A stretch of 64,000 nucleotides of DNA, from positions 55,402,079-55,466,078 of the forward strand of contig CM049309.1 in the NCBI GenBank assembly GCA_026874595.1, written 5' to 3'. The notes under the pieces were generated by a model. It was not told the DNA's origin, ran no database searches, and saw only the letters and a list, made by a program, of their open reading frames with translations. Source of the stretch: Sipunculus nudus (Eukaryota; Annelida; Sipuncula; Golfingiida; Sipunculidae). The position numbers and the translations under genes were made by a program. Of this stretch, positions 1-14,737 are shown one piece after another; the first letter of the stretch is position 1; every line of letters begins with the position of its first letter.

Positions 1-2640
1 TCATTACACTATTGCAGCTGCCATTGCTTTATATACATCTTACGTAGCTAACGACTCTTTCTTTGAGAGGTTAATTACCCCTTGTTAAAAACACAATTTG
101 TTGGTTGAAACTAAATCCTTTAAGTCATCAGTTTAGCTTAAACCTTTAAACATTAGGTAGAACAGTCAAGACCGGTCTGGTCCGGGAATAAGCGGTCCAG
201 TATTTTGTGTGAGCAGTCCGGTCTGGTCCAGTTGGAAATTGTGGACCTAACATGTCTAAGCAGTCTGATCCTCACCTCTTAGAGACAAGGTAGCAGCAAT
301 TTAGTTTCAATTATAGCTGTGAATACATGACTCAGTAAGCTTTTATATAAATTAAGGAGTTTGGTTGGCCTACCTACTTTAGTTGTGACACAAGTCATAA
401 GGGAAACTGCACTGCAACAGTCATCCATCTTAGTGCACTGATAATGTTATAAATGTCCTGTAATTCTTACATTATGCTACAATTGAAGAATTTACACACA
501 AAAATACAAAGCTTAAATCTCATCACTAATGACGGTATGCATGGTAACCATGTACAAGTTGGCTATCTGACTCCACTCAACTGTGCAAGACATGCTTGTT
601 TAAGGCAAGAAATTCTACAAACAGGGAATTTACCTTTATGCTGAGATATGCTGAGGATTTTTTTTCACATGGCAGGTGTTCTTAGAAAGCACATAAACAT
701 CTGAGAGCAGGCTTGTACTTTTAGTAGGCTATGAGGCATTGTCAAATATTTGCATCCTCCTCAATATGTGCAGTCCAGTTCTTGACATGTGATAGCATGC
801 CACTCTGACAGTCAGAGAAACTCTCTAATGTGAAAGGGGCAAAATACCAACTGTTAGTTTCAAGTATGGCAAAAAGACTTCCCAATACTTAATTGTGCAT
901 AACTGATCAATTCTGTTAAAATGATTTCTAAATATGCCCAATTAATAGATGGCCTGATATTGGTCATTGTGACAGCTCAGACAAATTACAGTCAGCTAAG
1001 GTAAGATACAAGTAGCCCATGTGCCATGATACTCAGCTGAATTTGACTTGTATTATAAGAGTTAAGTGATTTATTTCAGATTCATAGGAGACTTGCGAAA
1101 GACCTCCCTGGATTTTTCAACAGAAGTTTCCAAGGAAAATGGATACAATTTGTACCTTGTCTGTCCAGGTACTCAGATTCATAATTTTTGCCCATAGCTC
1201 ATAGAATATAGCCTATTAGTTTACAGAATATATGTCACCATGACCTACTTTCTAGTTTCCAAGTCAGAACCTCCTGAAAATACAGTTAGAACTTCATCTG
1301 AGCTATAGCAAACACCCTTTGTCCATAGTCTGGCCATTAACAGGGCACAAATCTTAACCGTTTAACTCTTCAGGGAGAAATTCCCAGACCCATAAGACTT
1401 TGTTCCGAATCAAGTGCACTATTTTGGGAACTCTGACTTTTACCTTAGAGCCCTTGACTCAGTCTTGAAATCAGAATAAAAAGGTAAGGACTTGAGAAAA
1501 CAGACCCTATCCTTTTGGGGTCCAATAGGAAAAAGTTCTGTCACATACTAAAGAGACTTATATACACATGCGAACTACCAACAATGTTAGGCAAACGAAA
1601 AAAAGACATTTAACAGGTTCACTTTGGCACTGGGAACATGTGTAAAGCTAGCATAAAAATTCACATGACAATCTCAAATTTCCACTTAAAATTTCTTTTA
1701 GAAAACCAGATTTGTATTGGACTCAGACTTAGACTCGGTATCCAATTGACCTGGGCTTGAATCAGGTGGATGTGGGATTCATACCACAAAGACCCAGAAT
1801 TGGACTGGAGTGGCCTGGACTCTAACTTGCCCTTGGAACTTTGAAACTGTGGATTTGACTACATCTCTCTTTCTGAAGTCCAGTCCTGTAGTTTAATCAG
1901 TATTCTAAAGCTCAACAGAATGGTGTCATTCAGTAAGTTGTGCCACGTTCCAAAAAAGCAACAGACTCTATCATTTTTCAAACAAACAAATTAAGCAGCA
2001 AAAGTTTATATTATGAAATTAAAATGTTATGAAAAACTATGTTTTCATCATATGAAATTAGTGAGTATAATGAGAGTGAAATCACTCTCATCAGCAACTT
2101 CACATAACATTATAAGTAGATGAGACATCATGGTAAGTGACAGTGGACATTCCTTTTGTTCATCAAGTTAATTGTCCATTGAGACTAACCTTTCTGTAGC
2201 ACTTGAATCTGGACAGACAATCATTATTAGTCTGATGACTAGTCTGAACTTTAAACAAGTAATAACACCGTAACCTTTAAAGTTTCCTGTCAAGTGGGTG
2301 GAGACAATAAGTGATTGTTTCTTTTTTTCTACACTCTAATGATACATGATTCTGTGAGAAAAACGGAGAGAAATGAAATCTTTAGTGAAATTTGTGTTTT
2401 ACACCTGTAACCGGGATTAAGCATACACCTGTAACAAATGTCTAGGTATCTGTAAAGAATCATAATCAATTTTTTATTAATATTACCATTATAAATATTA
2501 ATATTACTGATATTGTTATGGAGTAGGAAAGTGCATATTTGTGACTTAACACATATTTCAAGGAAATGTGCCTAGAACAAGAATAAAAGAATGCTAAGTT
2601 TTTAAGTAATAAAACATGTATTGCAGGGTGAAAACATACT
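1..2640. other. AT-rich non-coding flank with a repeat fragment
   Basis: No credible coding frame was seen. At about 173-221 the words ccggtctggtcc occur twice in a palindromic setting. At about 1295-1400 there is a degraded fragment of the GCTCAGCTGACTG element (catctgagctatagc, then cagggcacaaatc). Confidence 0.6.
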
Positions 2641-2643
2641 ACT

Positions 2644-2745
2644 CTGGACCCCCCCCCCCCCCTTTCTTGATCAGAGGACCTTTTAAGGTTTTCTTATAAG
2701 TCTTCCTGGGTTGGACCCACCCTTTTCCCAAATCCTGGGTTTATA
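2644..2745. mobile_element. Degraded copy of GGATCCAGGGG inverted-repeat element
   Basis: It contains tctggaccccc, then gaggacctttt, gggttggaccc and aaatcctgggtt, in the same order as the fuller copy at 30827-31023. The terminal repeats are lost. Confidence 0.6.
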
Positions 2746-2844
2746 TGAACTGTGTAAAAAAGGGCATTGTTTTTTTTAATCCATTCCTGTTAATGTATGT
2801 ATGATTTGATTTCTATGAGTCTAACACTGTAACTTTAGCAGAAA

Positions 2845-3020
2845 AAATGAACATGTTACTGTGCAGTTTGGGCTGTTTAGCAGCCTTATCCTTAGTTGGC
2901 GAGTGAACATGTTACTGGGTAGTTTTGCACCTTCATCTTAGGCTGGATGAATGAATATGTTACTGTGTAGTTTGGCACCTTAATAACTAGCTGGATGAAT
3001 GAATGTAATGTGTAGTTTTA
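2845..3020 (+). repeat. ~50-bp tandem repeat, four copies
   Basis: Anchors gaa(c/t)atgttactg occur at 2849, 2905 and 2953, with a degraded fourth at 3001, each followed by gtagtttggcacctt-like sequence. Confidence 0.75.
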
Positions 3021-3767
3021 ACAAAACATATAGCAACATGTTTATTTACTTCAGTTAATATGATGTTACCAAGTTATTAACCATATTATAAATGAGAAAA
3101 GAGCTGCAATCACTGATGTCATTTTATCCCAAGACCTTAGCACGAAACCACAAAAAACATACTTCCCCATCTAACCTGTGTCTACTAAAATGTTAAATTT
3201 AATTATTTTCTAGGATATCACAGTGATTTAAAGAACAGTAGAAAGAATCGTATATTTTATTATTGTAGGAGGAGGTGTTAGGCTATGGCTACCAGCACTG
3301 CTAGGCAAGACATGGGAATTATTACTTCAGAGTGCTGTTTGAAGCCATATTCAATTCTGAACAATTAAAACTTAATACAACAAGAATTTTAGGTGGCTCC
3401 ACAACTTTCTTCTGCATTGGATATGGCATGAAACATACCACGTACCAAAAATAAAACATTTGTTGGGTTCACCCAATCAAGCTCTCTTATTATTACACAT
3501 AATTTCCAAAGGGAAATTCTAACCAGCAGGCGTGCGAACCCACCGGACTGGTTTGTTTTTTTCTTGAATCCATATTTATCTACCATGCTGACATCACTTA
3601 CGTTTTTTCAATATCCTAAAAAAATCAGCTGACAAGTTGAGATAATATTTATTGTCATTGCAAAATGGTGGGTAGAATTTCTAAAGAGTAAGTTGGCCTG
3701 GTTGTATTTAAATTTTGACAGATAACAAATAATTTAAAGGTTTATAAAAAAAATACATTATTACAAT

Positions 3768-3825
3768 AACATTATTATTATTATTATAATTATTATTATT
3801 ATTATTATCATTATTATTATTATTC
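3768..3825. repeat. (TTA)n microsatellite
   Basis: This is an imperfect TTA trinucleotide run in a larger AT-rich stretch. Confidence 0.95.
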
Positions 3826-5649
3826 ATGATACTAAGACAACTGAAAAAATATTTCAGTGATACAACAGTTTTTTCTGTAAAGTTTATTTGGAACTCTCAG
3901 AATAAAAATAAGCATAACATTAGGAACTGCATTTGGTTCTGTTGGTCTCATATGCGAAGATAAGCCTATCCAAAATCAACACACATAGCAAATTTCAATG
4001 CAATCCATAGTTAAATTTATGGAGGAATTTTGTGCTGTAGTATGAATTTTACTAATATTTTAAAAGAAATAATACAGTTGACCTTTTTCACTTAGCATGC
4101 AAGTTGGTATATTTGTATAAATGAGCAAACATTTTTCCTTGTTTTAATCCAACATAAAATATTTGTTTAGCAGCCTTGAACACAAGATGTTTTAAGTGCT
4201 GAAAATTACTTAGTTGAAAGAATTTAAGAGATTTCTCCATGCAGGACAGGTCTGGTTGTAAAGTAAGATTCTTCAAGATTTAACTTGAAGTAATGGTGTA
4301 ATGCTAAGAAAACAGCCAGTCTACAGGCCAGATGGCCCTGGTGGTACAGGAGGATGACAGGATGAGATCTATCACTTCAGCAGCTTATTGATAATGTCTT
4401 AATGATCAGCACAGTCTGTTCATGTAAGCTGTCACTAATAACTGAACATTGCATCTCAGCTTTATAAATTCTTAACCTCCTTCCTTAAGTGTCATGTCAT
4501 GTTGAATAAAAATAATATGCAAGAACTAGTAGCCCCATGCATGCTGAACCTATATTTAATTTCAATAATTTAATCCTATATGCATACGAAAATCATTAAC
4601 ATAATTAACATTATAAAAAATCCTTTTTTTTAATGAATATTCAGATAAGCTTACTCATCACACTGATTATTTTAAATTTTTAATCATGAGCTTTTTTACA
4701 ATAACATTTAAGTGTTTTATTCCCACAGTCGTAAGGAAACCATGATGTACCCTAAGCTGTGATTTTAATCATTAATGAACTACGCCTACAGTGACCAATA
4801 AATTTTAAGATCTATGTGACATACAGTATAACTGCCAAGAAAAACTTCCGCTCACCTACCTGGACAATAGCTCCTGGAACAGACGGACAATAAAATATCA
4901 TTGATTCAAATATTCTTGAGACTGTGATCTAGAAGACTGTGTGTGCTCTCTTGCCATATCTTAATGAAGTTCACTGTCATTGTGTGAATCAGGCTTATCT
5001 GATGCTAGTTTTAATGAGATGCACTGCACCCGGGCAGGGTCCTTACAGCTAATGCCGGTTCATGTTGTGTCATTAACACTTCTCTCAGTGCACTTACTTC
5101 AAAGTCCCCACGTAAACCTCCTGGCAGACTAATTGTTTGACAGCATAACTAACAACAGGGGGTCATTTTTTTCTGCACTGGAAGGGCATTGTAACACGTA
5201 AGGCCAGAATATCAGACAACTGATTAACACTTTTTTGTGGGTTCAGAAACATTTGTCTCATCAAGATTACTTAGGGTACATTTGTCTGGGGAACATTAGT
5301 CTAGACAGTTTTACTCTCAGATATTCTTGTTTCCTTCTGAACTTCCTTCAAAAATTATTAAAGAAGAACACAGCCTCAAAACAAAGCGTATCAAACCGAA
5401 TCAACCACTTAAAAAAATATTAGAAAATAGTTACCAAAAAGAACACTGTTCCTGAATGAAAATATGCTTGCATTTGCTATTTCTAATGCAGAAATAAATT
5501 TTCAATACTGTAAAAATGCTTTATTTGATTTGATATTACTTAAGTCCAAAAGTTCACATATTTATGTGAATTTAAGGAATGAGACATAGTATCAACCACA
5601 ATCCTTTCCCCCATATGTCCTTTACCAACAGTAATTTCACTTTAGAACC
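3826..5649. other. Non-coding, no feature seen
   Basis: AT-rich sequence with only short unsupported open frames. Confidence 0.5.
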
Positions 5650-8600
5650 TTATTACTCTATGACCTCCTAAACCCACCATTATCTCATGTGACCTTGTTT
5701 CCCCTACTCCTTCCTTACCCCCTATTCTTTAATCTGACCCCATTTCCCTACATCTCCCTTAGCCACCATTCTTTCATCCAACCCCTTTTCATTATATTTC
5801 CTTTACCAACAATTATCTCATCTGATCTCATTTCTCCTACATCTCCCTCACCCACCATTCTATCAGTAAACAGAAGTTCCCCTATATCTCCCTTACCCAC
5901 CTTCCATTCATATAACCACATTTCCCTAACTTCCTTGATCAGCAATTTTTTCATCAAACCCATTTCCCTACATCTCCTTTACCAACCATTCTTTCTTCTA
6001 ACCCACTTACCAACATCTCCTTTACCCACCATTCTATCATGTAACCATTTGACTTTACATCTCTTTTACCCACCATTTTATCATCTAACCCATTTACCTA
6101 CATCTCCTTTACCCACCATTCTATCATGTAACCATTTGACTTTACATCTCTTTTACCCACCATTTTATCATCTAACCCATTTACCTACAACTCCTTTACC
6201 CACCATTTTCTCAATTAACCCATTTCCCTAAATCTCCTTTCCCCACCATTCTTTCACCAGACCCATTTACCTACATTTCCTTTACCCACCATTCTTTCAT
6301 TTAACCCATTTCCCTACATCTCCTTTCCCCACCATTCTTTCATTTAACCCATTCATCTACATCTCCTTTAACCACTATTGTTTCGTCAAACCCATTTACC
6401 TACATCTTCTTTACCCACCATTTTCTCATTTAACCCATTTCCCTACATCTCCTTTACCCACCATTCTTTCATCAAACCCATTTAACTACACCTCCTTTAC
6501 CTACCATTCCTCTTCTAACCTATTTCCCTACATCTCCTTTACCCACCATTCTTTCATCAAACACATTTACCTACATCTTCTTTACCCACCATTTTCTCAT
6601 TTAACCCATTTCCCTACATCTCCTTTCCCAACCATTCTTTCATCAAACCCATTTAACTACACCTCATTTACCTACCATTCCTCTTCTTACCTATTTCCCT
6701 ACATCTCCTTTCCCAACCATTCTTTCATCAAACCCATTTACCTACATCTTCTTTACCCACAATTTTCTCATTTAACCCATTTCCCTAAATCTCCTTTACC
6801 CACCATTCTTTCACCAGACCCATTAACTACACCTCCTTTACCTACCATTCCTCTTCTAACCTATTTCCCTACATCTCCTTTACCCACCATTCTTTCATCA
6901 AACACATTTAACTACACCTTTTTTACCTACCATTCCTCTTCTAACCTATTTCCCTACATCTCCTTTACCCACCATTCTTTCATCTAACACATTTAACTAC
7001 ACCTCTTTTACCTACCATTCCTCTTCTAACCTATTTCCCTACATCTCCTTTACCCACCATTCTTTCATCAAACCCATTTAACTACACCTCCTTTACCTAC
7101 CATTCCTCTTCTAACCTATTTCCCTACATCTCCTTTACCCACCATTCTTTCATCTAACACATTTAACTACACCTCTTTTACCTACCATTCCTCTTCTAAC
7201 CTATTTCCCTTCATCTCCTTTCCCAACCATTCTTTCATCAAACCCATTTAACTACACCTCATTTACCTACCATTCCTCTTCTAACCTATTTCCCTACATC
7301 TCCTTTACCCACCATTCTTTCATCAAACCCATTTAAATACACCTCCTTTACCTACCATTCCTCTTCTAACCTATTTCCCTTCATCTCCTTTCCCAACCAT
7401 TCTTTCATCAAACCCATTTAACTACACTTCCTTTACCTACCATTCCTCTTCTAACCTATTTCCCTACATCACCTTTACCCACCATTCTTTCATCAAACAC
7501 ATTTAAGTTTTAACTACACCTCATTTACCTACCATTCCTCTTCTAACCTATTTCCCTACATCTCCTTTACCCACCATTCTTTCATCAAACCCATTTAACT
7601 ACACCTCCTTTACCTACCATTCCTCTTCTAACCTATTTCCCTTCATCTCCTTTACCAACCATTCTTTCATCAAACCCATTTAACTACACTTCCTTTACCT
7701 ACCATTCCTCTTCTAACCTATTTCCCTACATCACCTTTACCCACCATTCTTTCATCAAACACATTTAAGTTTTAACTACATCTCCTTTACCCACCATTCT
7801 TTCATCAAACCCATTTAACTACACCTCCTTTACCTACCATTCCTCTTCTAACCTATTTCCCTACATCTCCATCTCCCACCATTCTTTCATCAAACACATT
7901 TAACTACACCTCCTTTACCTACCATTCCTCTTCTAACCTATTTCCCTACATCTCCTTTACCCACCATTCTTTCATCAAACCCATTTAACTACACCTCCTT
8001 TACCTACCATTCCTCTTCTAACCTATTTCCCTACATCTCCTTCTCCCACCATTCTTTCATCAAACCCATTTAACTACACCTCCTTTACCTACCATTCCTC
8101 TTATAACCTATTTCCCTACTTCTCCTTCTCCCACCATTCTTTCATCAAACCCATTTAACTACACCTCCTTTACCTACCATTCCTCTTCTAACCTATTTCC
8201 CTACATCTCCTTTACCCACCATTCTTTCATCAAACCCATTTAACTACACCTCCTTTACCTACCATTCCTCTTCTAACCTATTTCCCTACATCTCCATTAC
8301 CCACCATTCTTTCATCAAACCCATTTAACTACACCTCATTTACCTACCATTCCTCTTCTAACCTATTTCCCTACATCTCCTTTACCCACCATTCTTTCAT
8401 CAAACCCATTTAACTACACCTCCTTTACCTACCATTCCTCTTCTAACCTATTTTCTACATCTCCTTTCCCAACCATTCTTTCATCAAACCCATTTAACTA
8501 CACCTCCTTTACCTACCATTTCTCTTCTAACCTATTTCCCTACATCTCCTTTACCAACCATTCTTTCATCAAACCCATTTAACTACACCTCCTTTACCTA

Positions 8601-11600
8601 CCATTCCTCTTCTAACCTATTTCCCTACATCTCCTTTACCCACCATTCTTTCATCAAACACATTTAACTACACCTCCTTTACCTACCATTCCTCTTCTAA
8701 CCTATTTCCCTACATCTCCTTTCCCAACCATTCTTTCATCAAACCCATTTAACTACACCTCCTTTACCTACCATTCCTCTTCTAACCTATTTCCCTACAT
8801 CTCCTTTACCCACCATTCTTTCATCAAACCCATTTAACTACACCTCCTTTACCTACCATTCCTCTTCTAACCTATTTCCCTTCATCTCCTTTCCCAACCA
8901 TTCTTTCATCAAACCCATTTAACTACACTTCCTTTACCTACCATTCCTCTTCTAACCTATTTCCCTACATCACCTTTACCCACCATTCTTTCATCAAACA
9001 CATTTAAGTTTTAACTACACCTCATTTACCTACCATTCCTCTTCTAACCTATTTCCCTACATCTCCTTTACCCACCATTCTTTCATCAAACCCATTTAAC
9101 TACACCTCCTTTAACTGCCATTCCTCTTCTAACCTATTTCCCTTCATCTCCTTTCCCAACCATTCTTTCATCAAACCCATTTAACTACACTTCCTTTACC
9201 TACCATTCCTCTTCTAACCTATTTCCCTACATCACCTTTACCCACCATTCTTTCATCAAACACATTTAAGTTTTAACTACACCTGATTTACCTACCATTC
9301 CTCTTCTAACCTATTTCCCTACATCTCCTTTACCCACCATTCTTTCATCAAACCCATTTAACTACACCTCCTTTACCTACCATTCCTCTTCTAACCTATT
9401 TCCCTACATCTCCTTTACCCACCATTCTTTCATCAAACCCATTTAACTACACCTCCTTTACCTACCATTCCTCTTCTAACCTATTTCCCTTCATCTCCTT
9501 TCCCAACCATTCTTTCATCAAACCCATTTAACTACACTTCCTTTACCTACCATTCCTCTTCTAACCTATTTCCCTACATCACCTTTACCCACCATTCTTT
9601 CATCAAACACATTTAAGTTTTAACTACACCTCATTTACCTACCATTCCTCTTCTAACCTATTTCCCTACATCTCCTTTACCCACCATTCTTTCATCAAAC
9701 CCATTTAACAACACCTCCTTTACCTACCATTCCTCTTCTAACCTATTTCCCTACATCTCCTTTACCCACCATTCTTTCATCAAACCCATTTAACTACACC
9801 TCATTTACCTACCATTCCTCTTCTAACCTATTTCCCTACATCTCCTTTACCCACCATTCTTTCATCAAACCCATTTAACTACACCTCATTTACCTACCAT
9901 TCCTCTTCTAACCTATTTCCCTACATCTCCTTTACCCACCATTCTTTCATCAAACCCATTTAACTACACCTCCTTTACCTACCATTCCTCTTCTAACCTA
10001 TTTCCCTTCATCTCCTTTACCAACCATTCTTTCATCAAACCCATTTAACTACACTTCCTTTACCTACCATTCCTCTTCTAACCTATTTCCCTACATCACC
10101 TTTACCCACCATTCTTTCATCAAACACATTTAAGTTTTAACTACACCTCCTTTACCTACCATTCCTCTTCTAACCTATTTCCCTACATCTCCTTTACCCA
10201 CCATTCTTTCATCAAACCCATTTAACTACACTTCCTTTACCTACCATTCCTCTTCTAACCTATTTCCCTACATCACCTTTACCCACCATTCTTTCATCAA
10301 ACACATTTAAGTTTTAACTACACCTGATTTACCTACCATTCCTCTTCTAACCTATTTCCCTACATCTCCTTTACCCACCATTCTTTCATCAAACCCATTT
10401 AACTACACCTCCTTTACCTACCATTCCTCTTCTAACCTATTTCCCTACATCTCCTTTACCCAACATTCTTTCATCAAACCCATTTAACTACACCTCATTT
10501 ACCTACCATTCCTCTTCTAACCTATTTCCCTACATCTCCTTTACCCACCATTCTTTCATCAAACCCATTTAACTACACCTCCTTTACCTACCATTCCTCT
10601 TCTAACCTATTTCCCTACATCTCCTTTACCCACCATTCTTTCATCAAACCCATTTAACTACACCTCATTTACCTACCATTCCTCTTCTAACCTATTTCCC
10701 TACATCTCCTTTACCCACCATTCTTTCATCAAACCCATTTAACTACACCTCATTTACCTACCATTCCTCTTCTAACCTATTTCCTTACATCTCCTTTACC
10801 CACCATTCTTTCATCAAACCCATTTAACTACACCTCATTTACCTACCATTCCTCTTCTAACCTATTTCCCTACATCTCCTTTACCCACCATTCTTTCATC
10901 AAACCCATTTAACTACACCTCATTTACCTACCATTCCTCTTCTAACCTATTTCCCTTCATCTCCTTTACCCACCATTCTTTCATCAAACCCATTTAACTA
11001 CACTTCCTTTACCTACCATTCCTCTTCTTACCTATTTCCCTACATCACCTTTACCCACCATTCTTTCATCAAACACATTTAAGTTTTAACTACACCTCAT
11101 TTACCTACCATTCCTCTTCTAACCTATTTCCCTACATCTCCTTTACCCACCATTCTTTCATCAAACCCATTTAACTACACCTCCTTTACCTACCATTCCT
11201 CTTCTAACCTATTTCCCTTCATCTCCTTTCCCAACCATTCTTTCATCAAACCCATTTAACTACACTTCCTTTACCTACCATTCCTCTTCTAACCTATTTC
11301 CCTACATCTCCTTTACCCACCATTCTTTCATCAAACCCATTTAACTACACTTCCTTTACCTACCATTCCTCTTCTAACCTATTTCCCTACATCTCCTTTA
11401 CCCACCATTCTTTCATTAAACACATTTAAGTTTTAACTACACCTCATTTACCTACCATTCCTCTTCTAACCTATTTCCCTTCATCTTCTTTACCCACCAT
11501 TCTTTCATCAAACCCATTTAACTACACCTCCTTTACCTACCATTCCTCTTCTAACCTATTTCCCTACATCTCCTTTACCCACCATTCTTTCATCAAACCC

Positions 11601-14600
11601 ATTTAACTACACTTCCTTTACCTACCATTCCTCTTCTAACCTATTTCCCTACATCTCCTTTACCCACCATTCTTTCATCAAACACATTTAAGTTTTAACT
11701 ACACCTCATTTACCTACCATTCCTCTTCTAACCTATTTCCCTACATCTCCTTTACCCACCATTCTTTCATCAAACTCATTTAACTACACCTCCTTTACCT
11801 ACCATTCCTCTTCTAACCTATTTCCCTTCATCTCCTTTCCCAACCATTCTTTCATCAAACCCATTTAACTACACTTCCTTTACCTACCATTCCTCTTCTA
11901 ACCTATTTCCCTACATCTCCTTTACCCACCATTCTTTCATCAAACACATTTAAGTTTTAACTACACCTCCTTTACCTACCATTCCTCTTCTAACCTATTT
12001 CCCTACATCTCCTTTACCCACCATTCTTTCATCAAACCCATTTAACTACACCTCCTTTACCTACCATTCCTCTTCTAACCTATTTCCCTTCATCTCCTTT
12101 CCCAACCATTCTTTCTTCAAACCCATTTAACTACACTTCCTTTACCTACCATTCCTCTTCTAACCTATTTCCCTACATCACCTTTACCCACCATTCTTTC
12201 ATCAAACACATTTAAGTTTTAACTACACCTCGTTTACCTACCATTCCTCTTCTAACCTATTTCCCTACATCTCCTTTCCCAACCATTCTTTCATCAAACC
12301 CATTTAACTACACCTCCTTTACCTACCATTCCTCTTCTAACCTATTTCCCTACATCTCCTCTACCCACCATTCTTTCATCAAACCCATTTAACTACACCT
12401 CCTTTACCTACCATTCCTCTTCTAACCTATTTCCCTTCATCTCCTTTCCCAACCATTCTTTCATCAAACCCATTTAACTACACCTCCTTTACCTACCATT
12501 CCTCTTCTTACCTAATTCCCTACATCTCCTTTACCCACCATTCTTTCATTAAACACATTAACCTACATCTTCTTTACCCACCATTTTCTCATTTAACCAA
12601 TTTTCCTACATCTCCTTTCCCAACCATTCTTTCATCAAACCTCCTTTACCTACCATTCCTCTTCTAACCTATTTCCCTTCATCTCCTTTCCCAACCATTC
12701 TTTCATCAAACCCATTTAACTACACTTCCTTTACCTACCATTCCTCTTCTAACCTATTTCCCTACATCTCCTTTACCCACCATTCTTTCATCAAACCCAT
12801 TTAACTACACTTCCTTTACCTACCATTCCTCTTCTAACCTATTTCCCTACATCTCCTTTACCCACCATTCTTTCATTAAACACATTTAAGTTTTAACTAC
12901 ACCTCATTTACCTACCATTCCTCTTCTAACCTATTTCCCTTCATCTCCTTTACCCACCATTCTTTCATCAAACCCATTTAACTACACCTCCTTTACCTAC
13001 CATTCCTCTTCTAACCTATTTCCCTACATCTCCTTTACCCACCATTCTTTCATCAAACCCATTTAACTACACTTCCTTTACCTACCATTCCTCTTCTAAC
13101 CTATTTCCCTACATCTCCTTTACCCACCATTCTTTCATCAAACACATTTAAGTTTTAACTACACCTATTTACCTACCATTCCTCTTCTAACCTATTTCCC
13201 TTCATCTCCTTTACCCACCATTCTTTCATCAAACCCATTTAACTACACTTCCTTTACCTACCATTCCTCTTCTAACCAATTCCCTTCATCTCCTTTCCCA
13301 ACCATTCTTTCATCAAACACATTTAAGTTTTAACTACACCTCATTTACCTACCATTCCTCTTCTAACCTATTTCCCTTCATCTCCTTTACCCACCATTCT
13401 TTCATCAAACCCATTTAACTACACCTCCTTTACATACCATTCCTCTTCTAACCAATTCCCTTCATCTCCTTTCCCAACCATTCTTTCATCAAACACATTT
13501 AAGTTTTAACTACACCTCATTTACCTACCATTCCTCTTCTAACCTATTTCCCTACATCTCCTTTCCCAACCATTCTTTCATCAAACCCATTTAACTACAC
13601 TTCCTTTACCTACCATTCCTCTTCTAACCTATTTCCCTACATCACCTTTACCCACCATTCTTTCATCAAACACATTTAAGTTTTAACTACACTTCCTTTA
13701 CCTACCATTCCTCTTCTAACCTATTTCCCTACATCTCCTTTACCCACCATTCTTTCATCAAACCCATTTAACTACACCTCCTTTACCTACCATTCCTCTT
13801 CTAACCTATTTCCCTTCATCTCCTTTCCCAACCATTCTTTCATCAAACCCATTTAACTACACTTCCTTTACCTACCATTCCTCTTCTAACCTATTTCCCT
13901 ACATCTCCTTTACCCACCATTCTTTCATCAAACACATTTAAGTTTTAACTACACCTCATTTACCTACCATTCCTCTTCTAACCTATTTCCCTACATCTCC
14001 TTTACCCACCATTCTTTCATCAAACCCATTTAACTACACTTCCTTTACCTACCATTCCTCTTCTAACCAATTCCCTTCATCTCCTTTCCCAACCATTCTT
14101 TCATCAAACACATTTAAGTTTTAACTACACCTCATTTACCTACCATTCCTCTTCTAACCTATTTCCCCTCATCTCCTTTACCCACCATTCTTTCATCAAA
14201 CCCATTTAACTACACCTCCTTTACCTACCATTCCTCTTCTAACCTATTTCCCTACATCTCCTCTACCCACCATTCTTTCATCAAACCCATTTAACTACAC
14301 CTCCTTTACCTACCATTCCTCTTCTAACCTATTTCCCTTCATCTCCTTTCCCAACCATTCTTTCATCAAACCCATTTAACTACACCTCCTTTACCTACCA
14401 TTCCTCTTCTTACCTAATTCCCTACATCTCCTTTACCCACCATTCTTTCATTAAACACATTAACCTACATCTTCTATACCCACCATTTTCTCATTTAACC
14501 AATTTTCCTACATCTCCTTTCCCAACCATTCTTTCATCAAACCTCCTTTACCTACCATTCCTCTTCTAACCTATTTCCCTACATCTCCTTTCCCCACTAT

Positions 14601-14710
14601 TCTTTCATCTAACCCATTTACCTACATCTCCTTTACCCATCTTTCTTTCAATGAACCTATTCATCTACATCTCCTTTATCTGTCATTTGTTCATTTAACC
14701 CCTTTCATCT
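5650..14710 (+). repeat. 9-kb pyrimidine-rich satellite, 85-bp dimer
   Basis: The array is built from two related half-units of 42 and 43 bp. One contains tacctaccattcctcttct, the other cccaccattctttcatc. Together they make an 85-bp dimer repeated about 100 times. The edges (5650-6500 and about 14560-14710) hold looser monomeric 42-43-bp units, the interior homogenised dimers. A marked variant with an insertion (catttaagttttaactac) recurs with spacings near 262 bp, for example at 7505, 7767, 9006, 9268, 11690, 11952 and 12214, showing a higher-order unit of three dimers. The + strand is nearly devoid of G. Open frames across it are compositional and not genes. Confidence 0.95.
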
Positions 14711-14737
14711 AAACCAATTTGTGAATGGATGGGCTCT

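Noticed and set aside
5689..6231. 180-codon open frame on the + strand
   Set aside because: It lies inside the pyrimidine-rich satellite. Low G content removes most stop codons, and the product is a repeat of PLPTI-like words.
5650..14710. Telomere-like words (taaccc) in the satellite
   Set aside because: They occur within a 42/43-bp unit and not as tandem hexamers, so there is no telomeric array.
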